This document shows, one piece after another, positions 9,457 to 18,269 of a stretch of 64,000 nt of DNA. The stretch covers positions 1 to 64,000 of the forward strand of contig CAZGIW010000008.1 in the NCBI GenBank assembly GCA_964526285.1, written 5' to 3'. Below the pieces are notes generated by a model. The model did no database searches and was not told the origin of the DNA. It saw only the letters and a list, made by a program, of their open reading frames with translations. The number at the start of each line of letters is the position of its first letter. Positions within the stretch are counted from its first letter, which is position 1. This stretch comes from CAYMAZ01 sp964526285 (GTDB lineage: Bacteria; Bacteroidota; Bacteroidia; Bacteroidales; DTU049). Position numbers and translations under genes: made by a program.

Positions 9457-10836
9457 ATGAAACGAACTGAACATGATTCGCACGGACACATTGAGGTTTC
9501 TGATAATAAATACTGGGGAGCACAAACACAGCGATCTCTTGAAAACTTTAAAATCGGAAACAACCTCATGCCCATTGAGATTATTCAAACTTATGCCATT
9601 GTAAAAAAAGCTGCTGCCAAAGTCAATTTGCAAGATGGATTGCTTGATAATAAAAAAACCACTCTCATCATGCAGGTATGTGATGAAATTATCAATGGTG
9701 AACTGAATGATCATTTTCCTCTTAGTGTTTGGCAAACCGGAAGCGGCACACAAACCAACATGAATGTAAATGAGGTTATCTCTAATCGTGCTCATGTGCT
9801 GTCAGGGGGCAAACTCACTGACAAAACAAAGAATATTCATCCCAATGATGATGTAAACAAATCACAGTCTTCTAATGATACATTTCCCACAGCCATGCAC
9901 ATTGCTGCATATAGGATGATTGTTGAAGCCATGCTTCCTGCTGTTGAGACATTAAAAAACGGAATCAATGAAAAATCAAAAGAATTTGAAGGTATTGTCA
10001 AAACCGGCCGGACCCACCTCATGGACGCAACTCCTCTCACTCTGGGACAAGAGTTTTCCGGATATGTTTCGCAACTGGAGCATGGAATTGAATCTGTAAA
10101 GAATTCACTTTCTCATCTTTCGGAGCTGGCAATTGGCGGTACAGCTGTTGGAACAGGACTCAATGCCCCTGAAGGATTTGCCGAAAAAGCAGTGAGTGAA
10201 ATCGCAAACATGACAAACCATCCCTTTGTAAGTGCAACCAATAAATTTGAAGCACTTTCTACCAATGATGCCATAGTGGAAACTTCTGCAGCATTGAAAA
10301 CACTGGCGGTAAGCCTGATGCACATTGCAAACAATATCAGACTTCTTGCGTCGGGTCCCAGATGCGGAATCGGAGAGATTATACTTCCGGCCAATGAGCC
10401 AGGGTCGTCTATTATGCCCGGGAAGGTCAATCCCACACAAACAGAAGCATTGACAATGGTGTGTGCTCAGGTTATTGGCAATGATACAGCAATTACAAGC
10501 GGCGGCATGCAGGGACATTTTCAGCTCAATGTGTTCAAACCCATGATGATATATAATTTGCTTCATTCTATAAGGCTGATTGGTGATGCCTGTAGTTCGT
10601 TTTACAGCAATTGTGTGAAGGGAATCACTACAAACAAGACAAGAATTAAACAGCATCTGGACAATTCTCTTATGCTGGTAACTGCACTAAACAAACATAT
10701 TGGCTATGACAAAGCAGCCGAAATATCAAAAAAAGCATACTCAGAGGGCATAACTTTAAAGCAGGCCGCCATTGAATCGGGGCATGTAAGTGAGCAGCAA
10801 TATGATGAATGGGTGAATCCGGAGGAGATGGTGTGA
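9457..10836 (+). CDS. fumC: Fumarate hydratase class II
   Basis: A 459-residue class II fumarase of the fumarase/aspartase superfamily: a homotetramer that needs no iron-sulfur cluster. It has the superfamily signature GSSIMPGKVNPTQTEA, the TGSGTQTNMNVNEVI segment, and SSNDTFPTAMHIAAY and GRTHLMDATPLTLGQE. The open frame could begin with TTG at 9406, but that would put the start inside the promoter. The Met at 9457 gives the usual N-terminus (MKRTEHDSHGHIEV). The superfamily also contains aspartase and argininosuccinate lyase, but the match here is closest to FumC. Confidence 0.95.
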   Translation: MKRTEHDSHGHIEVSDNKYWGAQTQRSLENFKIGNNLMPIEIIQTYAIVKKAAAKVNLQDGLLDNKKTTLIMQVCDEIINGELNDHFPLSVWQTGSGTQTNMNVNEVISNRAHVLSGGKLTDKTKNIHPNDDVNKSQSSNDTFPTAMHIAAYRMIVEAMLPAVETLKNGINEKSKEFEGIVKTGRTHLMDATPLTLGQEFSGYVSQLEHGIESVKNSLSHLSELAIGGTAVGTGLNAPEGFAEKAVSEIANMTNHPFVSATNKFEALSTNDAIVETSAALKTLAVSLMHIANNIRLLASGPRCGIGEIILPANEPGSSIMPGKVNPTQTEALTMVCAQVIGNDTAITSGGMQGHFQLNVFKPMMIYNLLHSIRLIGDACSSFYSNCVKGITTNKTRIKQHLDNSLMLVTALNKHIGYDKAAEISKKAYSEGITLKQAAIESGHVSEQQYDEWVNPEEMV

Positions 10837-11074
10837 GGGTGGTTTTTAAATAGAAAAAAGAAAATAGCAAAAATAAAATAGAAAATATTGTGTTTAGGAG
10901 TAACAGACAGAACCCCCCGCGCATATTTCCAAAAACACCTTTTATGTATCTATTTATCTATCCTATGTAAATATTTAAATATCTTGTTTGTAAATAAATC
11001 GCATCTTTTTCATAATCAGGAAGCAGAACAGTTTTAAAATGGGGGAAAAAAATTTATCCAAAGCAACTTTTTTC
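10837..11074. other. Intergenic region, nothing recognised
   Basis: No coding frame, RNA gene or clear terminator is seen between the fumC stop and the promoter of the first paralogous surface gene. The composition is very AT-rich with one short C run (PyC6) near 10913. Confidence 0.5.
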
Positions 11075-11105
11075 TTGTTTTCATGTCATTTATAATGTAA
11101 TTTTG
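11075..11105 (+). promoter_or_regulatory. Promoter of first paralogous surface gene
   Basis: TTG at 11075-11077 and TAATTTTG at 11098-11105 have 20 bases between them. A transcript would start near 11112, giving a leader of about 40 bases before the ATG at 11152. Confidence 0.65.
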
Positions 11106-11151
11106 CATATTGTTTTGTAAAGAAAATTTAAAAAAACTAAATACGTGTGTT

Positions 11152-13464
11152 ATGAAAAAATTCTTCCCCCTCATCATGCTTTTGTGTGCATTGAATTATG
11201 CATCAATGGCACAAAATGTTGGCATTAGCAACAACATTTTCACTCCCCAAAGCTATTTGCATGTGCATCAGCCAAATGTAAGTGGTAATTTATTTCAGAT
11301 GACCAATTCCACATCAGGCAATGCATCAAATGCAGTTGGCCTTGTTTTTTCAGTTGATGGAGCAAGCTACACAATGAGAAATTATCAAAATGGTTTTATT
11401 ACTTTTCAAACAAATGCAAGTGATATTACCTTTTCTGATGGCACTGAACGCATGAGGATTCAGTCAGGTGGACGAGTTGGTATTGGTACTGCCACTCCTC
11501 ACACTTCAGCCCTCCTGCATGTGAATGCTAACAACAGAGGGATTTTGATTCCCAATGTGCCACTCACTGCTACCAATGCTGCAGGACCTGTGGCCACACC
11601 ACAAACCAGTTTGCTGGTATATAACACTGCCACTGCCAGTGCGGGAGCAACCGCCGTAACACCAGGTTTTTATTACAACGCAGGAACCACAGCAGCTCCC
11701 AACTGGAGAAGATTGATGGCAGGCGGATCGGGTGCAGACGGATGGCTTACAATTGGAAACTATGGTACAACACCAGCCAACAACTGGATAGGCACCAACG
11801 ACGCTCAGGATTTTGTATTTAAAACAGGTGGTGTTGCAGCAGGAAATGAGAGGATGAGGATTACATCAGCAGGTAATGTAATGGTAAATATTACAGCCCC
11901 CATAGATGCAGGAGATGCATTTACTTCAGTAGTTTCTCCAACTTTCCCAACAGCTATTGCTACTTATGGGAATGGTGGATTTCCAATATGGGCAGAACAA
12001 ATAAATATTGATGCTGATGGGATATGGGCTATTAATTCCGCAGCAGCAGGCGCAGGAGGAGGTGTTGGTATATTTGCTTATTCAGGACAAAGTGGCGGGG
12101 CAGGTGTTTGGGGAGACGGAGGCACATCTACACGTGGTATTATGGGAATAAACAATACTGCTGCAAGTCCTGCCGTGCAAGCACAAAACATTAATGCTGG
12201 CGGATATGCACTTTATGCTGTAAACTCTGCTGCAAACGGCGCAGGGGGAGGTATGGCCATATATGCAACATCAAATCAAACAGGTGCCCCAACTATTGGT
12301 GCAACACTCAGGAATACAACCATTTATACAAACACAGCAATATCGGGAGTGGCTAATTTTGCCAGTGCTAATGGAGTTTTAGGAGCTGCTCAGATAAATA
12401 CAGGCACTGGTGTCAGGGGACTAAACACAGCAGCAAACGGCACAGCAATTGGTTTTGGAGGGTTGTTTACCAGCAATCAAACAGGAGGTGCTGCTCTTGC
12501 CGGTTCACTAAGATTAGCCAGCTACTTTGCCAACTCCAGTGTTTCAGGTGTAACAAATGATGGTATAGTTGGAGGAATTGGTGTTATCGGCGGTTGCGGA
12601 AATGCCACAGGAATTGGTGTTCAGGGACAGTCAAGCGGAACAACTGCAAGTGGTGTGCTTGGAATAGTAAATCAGTCAGGAGCCATTGCTGTGAACGGGC
12701 AAAATCTCAATGCAACAGGAACCGGAGTAGTAGGTTCTGGGAATAATCAGGCTCCACAAACATTGGTTGGCGGATCAGGTGGTGCATTTACAGGTAGTGG
12801 TTTTGGAGTATTTGGTTATTCAACCGGAAGCGGCAATGACACATGGGGAGGTTATTTCTCTAATGGTGGAGGGGCATCTTATGCCTATGTTGGAGGGAGA
12901 ACACCTCTTGGTACAAACAGAAAAATTGAAGGAAACGGAACAGTAAATACAATAGTCAAAGATGTAAATAATAATAGTGTTGTCATGACCTGTCCTGAAA
13001 CTGTGGAAATTTTATTAATGGATTACGGGCATGGTCAGCTATTGAACGGCGAGGTGTATATTACTATTGATCCAAATCTTGCAAAAAACATTCATGTTGA
13101 TGACCAGCATCCTTTGAAAGTGTTTGTGCAGCTTGAAGGAGATTGCAACGGGGTTTTTGTTACAGAGAAAACTGCACAGGGTTTTAAAGTAAAAGAGCTT
13201 GGCGGTGGTACAAGTAATGTGCCTTTCTCATATCAAATAGTTGCACAGCGTGCTGATGAATACGATGAATTTGGAAATCTCGTTTCAAAATATGTAACAC
13301 CACGATGGGAGCCAGCAATGCTACCGCAAGAGCTTTTAACCGGCATAAAATACGAAATGGCTGTGCCACAACAGCTTGAAGAACCTCAGTCTATGGAAAG
13401 ACAATTTGAAAACATAGAACAAACAAGAGATCCAAAAAATATCAGAAAAACAAAATTAGACTAA
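11152..13464 (+). CDS. Secreted repeat-rich surface protein (paralogue 1)
   Basis: A 770-residue protein with a signal peptide (MKKFFPLIMLLCALNYASMAQ). The mature end begins NVGISNNIFTPQSYLHVHQP, shared with the next three genes. The middle is a long, low-complexity Gly/Ala/Asn/Thr region with repeated phrases like AANGAGGGMAIYAT and NQTGG, resembling the beta-helical stem of tail-fibre or trimeric adhesin proteins. The final 180 residues form a compact domain containing LKVFVQLEGDCNGVFVTEKTAQGFKVKELGGGTSN, known to me as a recurrent C-terminal domain of such bacterial proteins. There is no S74 domain and no T9SS tail. I chose Met 11152, not the upstream in-frame start at 11110, because it begins the signal peptide. 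A strong terminator follows. Confidence 0.75.
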   Translation: MKKFFPLIMLLCALNYASMAQNVGISNNIFTPQSYLHVHQPNVSGNLFQMTNSTSGNASNAVGLVFSVDGASYTMRNYQNGFITFQTNASDITFSDGTERMRIQSGGRVGIGTATPHTSALLHVNANNRGILIPNVPLTATNAAGPVATPQTSLLVYNTATASAGATAVTPGFYYNAGTTAAPNWRRLMAGGSGADGWLTIGNYGTTPANNWIGTNDAQDFVFKTGGVAAGNERMRITSAGNVMVNITAPIDAGDAFTSVVSPTFPTAIATYGNGGFPIWAEQINIDADGIWAINSAAAGAGGGVGIFAYSGQSGGAGVWGDGGTSTRGIMGINNTAASPAVQAQNINAGGYALYAVNSAANGAGGGMAIYATSNQTGAPTIGATLRNTTIYTNTAISGVANFASANGVLGAAQINTGTGVRGLNTAANGTAIGFGGLFTSNQTGGAALAGSLRLASYFANSSVSGVTNDGIVGGIGVIGGCGNATGIGVQGQSSGTTASGVLGIVNQSGAIAVNGQNLNATGTGVVGSGNNQAPQTLVGGSGGAFTGSGFGVFGYSTGSGNDTWGGYFSNGGGASYAYVGGRTPLGTNRKIEGNGTVNTIVKDVNNNSVVMTCPETVEILLMDYGHGQLLNGEVYITIDPNLAKNIHVDDQHPLKVFVQLEGDCNGVFVTEKTAQGFKVKELGGGTSNVPFSYQIVAQRADEYDEFGNLVSKYVTPRWEPAMLPQELLTGIKYEMAVPQQLEEPQSMERQFENIEQTRDPKNIRKTKLD

Positions 13465-13490
13465 AAAACGGTTTTATTATCTACCCACAC

Positions 13491-13520
13491 AACCGCCCTC
13501 ATTTTGGGGGCGGTTTTTTC
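13491..13520 (+). terminator. Rho-independent terminator
   Basis: AACCGCCC (13491-13498) pairs perfectly with GGGCGGTT (13508-13515) around a 9-base loop, followed by a T run through 13519. It lies 27 bases after the stop of the preceding gene. Confidence 0.85.
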
Positions 13521-13570
13521 TTATTAAAATTTTTTAACAATTTTATTTTATCCTTTATAATATATTTCAT

Positions 13571-13578
13571 TAACTTTG
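13571..13578 (+). promoter_or_regulatory. -7 promoter element of paralogue 2
   Basis: TAACTTTG matches TAnnTTTG, 42 bases upstream of the start at 13621. The -33 position is only T-rich, without a clear TTTG. Confidence 0.5.
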
Positions 13579-13620
13579 TAGTTCCGTTTTTAACTAAAGT
13601 GTTTTTTTAACCATACAATT

Positions 13621-14937
13621 ATGACAAACAAATCCCCCCTGTTGTTTTTTGTGTGCCTGATGATTTCAGCTGCACTGATGGCACAAAATGTTGGTGTCAG
13701 CAACAACATTTTCACGCCCCGCAGCTATTTGCATGTGCATCAGCCCAATGTTAGTGGCAATTTATTTCAGATGACCAATTTCACATCAGGCAATGCAACG
13801 AATGATGTTGGTTTGGTGTTTTCAGTGAATACAAATGAATGGACCATGCGAAATTATCAGGCAGGCAATCTGATTTTTCAAACCGGCAATGGTAATATGC
13901 GGTTCTTTACAAACAACACAGAACGAATGATTATTCTCAGTAGTGGCAATGTGGGCATTGGAGATTTAACCCCTCTCGCATTATTTACAGTTGGCAATGG
14001 TGATCTGTTCAGAGTTGAAAGTACCGGACATGTGAGAACTATCAACGCAACTGTTGGCGCACCTGCCTATTCATTTACTGGCAGTACAAACACAGGCATG
14101 TGGGCACCGGCTGCAAGTAATATTGCATTTTCAACTGCAGGGTTAGAAAGAATGCGTGTACACGCAAATGGTCAATTCTCTTTAAACAGTACAACTGCTG
14201 CTGCAGGTGATGTTTTATCTTCATATGGTAATAATGCCACACTTGCATGGGCACTAAATGGATATCATACAGGAACTGCAGGTGGAGGTTTATATGCTCA
14301 GAATACAAATACATCAAATGGATACAATGCAATGGAAGGCGTTACCGAATATAATATTTCTACAAACATTCCATCTGGTGTTTTTGGGCTTGCAATAGCA
14401 AACACAAATCATTCTGCATATGGTGTAAGGGCCGCTACAAATGCCTCAGGAACAAGCTCTTATGGCCTAAGGGCAAGCTGCATGCAGTCTGATTTTGCAG
14501 GCTACTATGCCGGATATTTTATAGGAAGAGTTTTTTCAACAGGAAATTATTATATACCCTCTGATAGTAAACTTAAAGAAAATCTAACCACTATTAATAC
14601 TCTTGATAGAATTATGCAGCTGAATATTTATGAATATGAGTATAGTAAAGAGTATTCAAAATTTTTATATTCTGAAGACAAGAAAGTAGGTTTCATTGCT
14701 CAAGAGGTTGAAGAATTGTTTCCAGGAACTGATCTTACATCGCCTGCATTTATATATGCCAATGACAAACCTGCCGGAACAAAAGAAGCATATTCTCCTG
14801 AAAAGGAAGAAATACTTGGAGTTTCCTATACTGCTTTTGTCCCATATCTCGTGAGAGCCATACAAGAACAACAACAAATCATTGAATCTCTTGAGCAGCG
14901 TATTGAAAGGCTTGAACAGTTGCTTTTGGAAAAATAA
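13621..14937 (+). CDS. Secreted tail-fibre-like protein with S74 chaperone domain (paralogue 2)
   Basis: A 438-residue protein with a signal peptide ending in LMAQ and the shared NVGVSNNIFTPRSYLHVHQP start. About 60 residues are nearly identical to paralogue 1, also at DNA level. The stem contains ERMIILSSGNVGIG and LERMRVHANG phrases typical of phage tail-fibre-like beta structures. The C-terminal 120 residues are an intramolecular chaperone auto-processing (peptidase S74) domain. It starts at SDSKLKENL, with the Ser and Lys five residues apart that form the self-cleavage dyad in phage endosialidase, and continues with GFIAQEVEELFPG. A coiled coil (QQQIIESLEQRIERLEQLLLEK) ends the protein. 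It probably trimerises and may release its own tail. Confidence 0.82.
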   Translation: MTNKSPLLFFVCLMISAALMAQNVGVSNNIFTPRSYLHVHQPNVSGNLFQMTNFTSGNATNDVGLVFSVNTNEWTMRNYQAGNLIFQTGNGNMRFFTNNTERMIILSSGNVGIGDLTPLALFTVGNGDLFRVESTGHVRTINATVGAPAYSFTGSTNTGMWAPAASNIAFSTAGLERMRVHANGQFSLNSTTAAAGDVLSSYGNNATLAWALNGYHTGTAGGGLYAQNTNTSNGYNAMEGVTEYNISTNIPSGVFGLAIANTNHSAYGVRAATNASGTSSYGLRASCMQSDFAGYYAGYFIGRVFSTGNYYIPSDSKLKENLTTINTLDRIMQLNIYEYEYSKEYSKFLYSEDKKVGFIAQEVEELFPGTDLTSPAFIYANDKPAGTKEAYSPEKEEILGVSYTAFVPYLVRAIQEQQQIIESLEQRIERLEQLLLEK

Positions 14938-15141
14938 CAGTCAATTTCTTTGTTCATTGCATAGAGCAATTCCCGTTTTTTCATATTTTACACTAGTGAA
15001 CGACAAAATTCAGTTTTTCCAAATGGATGTAAATTGTCTTAATTGTTTTTGTCGGTCAGTAATGATTTTTTACAAAACTCTACACAGTAAATGAAAATTT
15101 TGTATTTTAGCATGCTGTTTAATAATTAACTTCTTAAATCC

Positions 15142-16758
15142 ATGAAAAAACATTTACTTACAATTTGCGGCATTACTGCCCTTTCGGTGTTTTTATTGAG
15201 TACAAAGATTAAAGCACAAAACGTTGGTATTTCCGAAACCATCATCACACCCCACTCCACCAGCATTCTTGAACTGCGGTCGGATGACAAGGGTTTGCTT
15301 GTTCCGCGTGTGGCACTGACACAAACCTCATCCAATGCTCCTGTTGGTGCAGGCATAGCCAACAGCTTGCTTGTATATAACACAGCTACGATTAACGATG
15401 TAACGCCAGGCTTTTACTACTGGGACAACACACAGTGGGTGCGAATTGTATCGGGCACAATGCCATCAACAGGATGGGCACTCACAGGAAATGGAGGCAC
15501 CAATCCGGCTGTAAATTTTGTGGGAACCACAGGTGCTCAGGATCTTGCTTTTCGCACAAACAACAACGAACACATGAGAATTACATCAGGTGGATTTGCA
15601 GGAATTGGCACACCAACACCTGGTTCCAAACTTACTGTTGTCAGAACCACAGTAAACACTGCAACTGAAACAACGGGTTCTTTTGGTGTCACATGGAGCA
15701 ATTCAATGACACATGCTTATGCCTTATCGGGCAATGCTTCAAAGACCACAGCCGAAACATCGGGCAGAAGTACTGGTGTTTATGCAAGAGGTGGCAATGC
15801 AACCAATCAATGGAACACAGGCCTGTCAGCTGTTTTGTCTGGAACAAACCATGGATCTGCCATACTTGCAGGAACGTATGATGATTACATAACTTACGGA
15901 TTTGGTGGCACTTTTCAGGCACAATATGTAAATCCTGCAGGCAACTGGGGTATTGTTTCATACAGTCCTGTTTATTTTCATCAAAGTCATTATGTAATGG
16001 GAAACATGGGCATTGGCACTTCAGCGCCCACAACACAATTACACACCACAGGGGGTGTGCGGCATGCGGGCATTGCAGGCACAGGTAATTATCTGTCAAT
16101 AGATGCCAACGGAAATTTATCCAGAACAACAGGTGTTGGAGGCTCAAACTGGCTTGTAAATGGAGCAAATGTTTATCGTTCAGGTGGATTTGTTGGAATT
16201 GGCACTGCCACACAAATAAGTGACTTAGATATATACCAGTCAGGTGGTGCAGCCAGCAATGAACAATCAGGAGGCATCAACCTGAGAAGTTATGATAATC
16301 TTTACCACTGGAGAATTTACAACAGTCATGATTATGTGAGATTTAACTACTCAAATAATTCAGGAGCAACCTATGTTTCAAAGGCGTACGTAAGTTCAGT
16401 AGATGGTGCATGGATACAGTTATCCGATATGTCATTGAAAACCAACATGGAAAACATAGACGAAGTTTTGGAAAATGTGTTGAAGATTGATATTCTGAAA
16501 TACAATTATATTGACAACAAACCAGGTGCGCCCAAGGTTATAGGTGCCTCTGCCAATCAGTTGGCTCTGTTGTTTCCTGAGATTGTTTCGGGAGAAGAGG
16601 GAGAAGAACTTTTGGGCATTGATTACAGTAAATTTGGTGTTTTGGCTATTAAGGCCATACAGGAACAGCAACAAATTATTGAATCTCTTGAGGAGAGAAT
16701 TGAAAATCAGGAGCAGCGTATTGAAAGGCTTGAACAGTTGCTTCTGGAAAAGAAATAA
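15142..16758 (+). CDS. Secreted tail-fibre-like protein with S74 chaperone domain (paralogue 3)
   Basis: A 538-residue protein with a signal peptide (MKKHLLTICGITALSVFLLSTKIKAQ). The mature end NVGISETIITPHSTSILELRSDDKGLLVPRVAL is shared with paralogue 4. Tail-fibre-like phrases follow (EHMRITSGGFAGIGTPTPGS, GGFVGIGTAT). The C-terminus is a second S74 domain: SDMSLKTNM again has Ser and Lys five residues apart, but the usual GFIAQEV is replaced by VIGASANQLALLFPE, so processing efficiency is uncertain. The final coiled coil (QQQIIESLEERIENQEQRIERLEQLLLEKK) closely matches paralogue 2, showing recombination or recent duplication of the 3' ends. Confidence 0.8.
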   Translation: MKKHLLTICGITALSVFLLSTKIKAQNVGISETIITPHSTSILELRSDDKGLLVPRVALTQTSSNAPVGAGIANSLLVYNTATINDVTPGFYYWDNTQWVRIVSGTMPSTGWALTGNGGTNPAVNFVGTTGAQDLAFRTNNNEHMRITSGGFAGIGTPTPGSKLTVVRTTVNTATETTGSFGVTWSNSMTHAYALSGNASKTTAETSGRSTGVYARGGNATNQWNTGLSAVLSGTNHGSAILAGTYDDYITYGFGGTFQAQYVNPAGNWGIVSYSPVYFHQSHYVMGNMGIGTSAPTTQLHTTGGVRHAGIAGTGNYLSIDANGNLSRTTGVGGSNWLVNGANVYRSGGFVGIGTATQISDLDIYQSGGAASNEQSGGINLRSYDNLYHWRIYNSHDYVRFNYSNNSGATYVSKAYVSSVDGAWIQLSDMSLKTNMENIDEVLENVLKIDILKYNYIDNKPGAPKVIGASANQLALLFPEIVSGEEGEELLGIDYSKFGVLAIKAIQEQQQIIESLEERIENQEQRIERLEQLLLEKK

Positions 16759-16853
16759 GAAGTATTTCTGAAAAAGATAATTCAGCCGGTTTCTACACAG
16801 TTAAAAATAAAAGCTGATTTTTATTTATTTATCTTAAATATTTAACATTTTTT

Positions 16854-16886
16854 TTTGCTGCTTTAAATACATTAAGCTTATATTTG
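16854..16886 (+). promoter_or_regulatory. Promoter of paralogue 4 operon
   Basis: TTTG at 16854-16857 and TATATTTG at 16879-16886 are 21 bases apart, and the ATG follows at 16917. It should drive the two genes ending at 18262. Confidence 0.65.
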
Positions 16887-16916
16887 CATAATAAAAACAA
16901 TTTAAAACCCCTCCTT

Positions 16917-17966
16917 ATGAAAAGATTTTTATTATTACCATTATTATTGCTTACCCTTTTTGTGCTTAAATTTGAAGCAAATGCTCAGAATGTTGGAATT
17001 TCTGATGCGGCCATAACACCTGATGCTTCAGCCGTACTTGAGGTAAGATCAACCGACAAAGGATTGCTAATTCCCAGGGTTGCGCTGACACAAACCACTG
17101 TTGCAGCACCTGTCACTACTCCGGCTACCAGTTTGCTGGTATTCAACACTGCCAGTGTAAACGATGTAACTCCGGGATTTTATTACTGGAGTGGTTCTGC
17201 ATGGATAAGAATATTATCGGGCACAGTCCCATCATCAGGCTGGGCACTCACAGGTAATGCAGGAACAAATCCTGCTTCAAACTTTCTTGGCACCACAGAT
17301 GCTCAGGATTTTGTTATCAGAACTTCCAATACAGAAAGACTACGTGTCAGAGCTACAGGTTTTGTTGGTATTAACACCAATAATCCTACAGAACGCCTTC
17401 ATATTGAAGGAAACGTCAGATTTTCAGGAGCACTAATGCCTAATAATAATGCCGGAAATGCCGGTTCTTTTTTACAATCTCAAGGTGCAGGTCTGCCACC
17501 CACATGGTCTCTGCCCGGACTATCAGTTACAGATATAGTTTCAGTTAACAGCACAGCCAACCTGTGTATTTCAGGAGCTGTTTTTACAACCTACCCAGGC
17601 TGCACACAAATATTAACCCTTCAGGCAGGCCAAAGAGTTTTGGCAATGGCTGAAGCTGGTATTATTGTAAGTAATGATTGTTCAGGGACTTCAACCGTTC
17701 ACAGAAGTATAGTTGATGCAAGAATTTCGATTAATGGAAATGACTTTCCAAACGGAGCATGGCTGAGAACATCTCTTGACAATGATATAGGTTATGTTGT
17801 GTTCAACTCATTAACACTGATTGGAGAATATACTGTGCCAGCCAATGGCAACTATACTTTTGAGTTGCAAGCAAGAAGAGCCGGCGGCAATGGAAACGCT
17901 GTGTCAGGGGGGGACAACACATCTGCATTGCAGGCAACTCTTATTCTGATTGTGTATACACCATAA
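16917..17966 (+). CDS. Secreted surface protein (paralogue 4) with C1q/TNF-like C-terminal domain
   Basis: A 349-residue protein. The upstream in-frame TTG at 16884 lies inside the promoter, so Met 16917 is the start and gives a good signal peptide (LLLPLLLLTLFVLKFEANAQ). The mature N-terminus NVGISDAAITPDASAVLEVRSTDKGLLIPRVAL is very close to paralogue 3. The C-terminal 140 residues are different: a beta-rich domain ending YTVPANGNYTFELQARRAGG and LQATLILIVYTP, which resembles C1q/TNF-type jelly-roll trimerisation heads. That assignment is by look only. The next small gene starts 11 bases after its stop, so the two form an operon. Confidence 0.75.
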   Translation: MKRFLLLPLLLLTLFVLKFEANAQNVGISDAAITPDASAVLEVRSTDKGLLIPRVALTQTTVAAPVTTPATSLLVFNTASVNDVTPGFYYWSGSAWIRILSGTVPSSGWALTGNAGTNPASNFLGTTDAQDFVIRTSNTERLRVRATGFVGINTNNPTERLHIEGNVRFSGALMPNNNAGNAGSFLQSQGAGLPPTWSLPGLSVTDIVSVNSTANLCISGAVFTTYPGCTQILTLQAGQRVLAMAEAGIIVSNDCSGTSTVHRSIVDARISINGNDFPNGAWLRTSLDNDIGYVVFNSLTLIGEYTVPANGNYTFELQARRAGGNGNAVSGGDNTSALQATLILIVYTP

Positions 17967-17977
17967 CACGCTTAATT

Positions 17978-18262
17978 ATGAAAACATTATTTTTTGCATC
18001 AATCGCTTTGTTCTTTATTTCGATGAACACCATAGCTCAGGACAAGCCAATATATACAATGAGTAAAGATAATCCTGTTATTTATGAAGCAGAAACATCT
18101 GAAGAAGAAAATAAAAATCGTCATGACCGATTTGTAATCTCAATGTATAAAAATCAAATAGCAGTGGAAAAGAGCAATGAAGAGAATCCTCCTGTTCAAT
18201 CAGAAAAATCAAAAACTGAATCCGGCAAAGCCGCAACAATTCTGAGAAAAGAAACTGAATAA
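17978..18262 (+). CDS. Small secreted protein, unknown function
   Basis: A 94-residue protein with a signal peptide (MKTLFFASIALFFISMNTIAQ), followed by a highly charged, probably disordered tail rich in Glu, Lys and Asn. It lies 11 bases after paralogue 4. I do not recognise a family. It ends 7 bases before the tail of the convergent T9SS gene. Translation from the same message as the surface protein suggests it acts with it at the cell surface; this is inference. Confidence 0.6.
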   Translation: MKTLFFASIALFFISMNTIAQDKPIYTMSKDNPVIYEAETSEEENKNRHDRFVISMYKNQIAVEKSNEENPPVQSEKSKTESGKAATILRKETE

Positions 18263-18269
18263 AACTTTC

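Noticed and set aside
10105..10656. A 183-codon minus-strand open frame within fumC
   Set aside because: It lies wholly inside a well-supported gene and its product is Cys/His-rich with no family pattern.
11152..17966. Prophage tail region, because of the S74 domains
   Set aside because: All four proteins have Sec signal peptides and no phage structural, lysis or packaging genes are nearby; neighbours are chromosomal genes.
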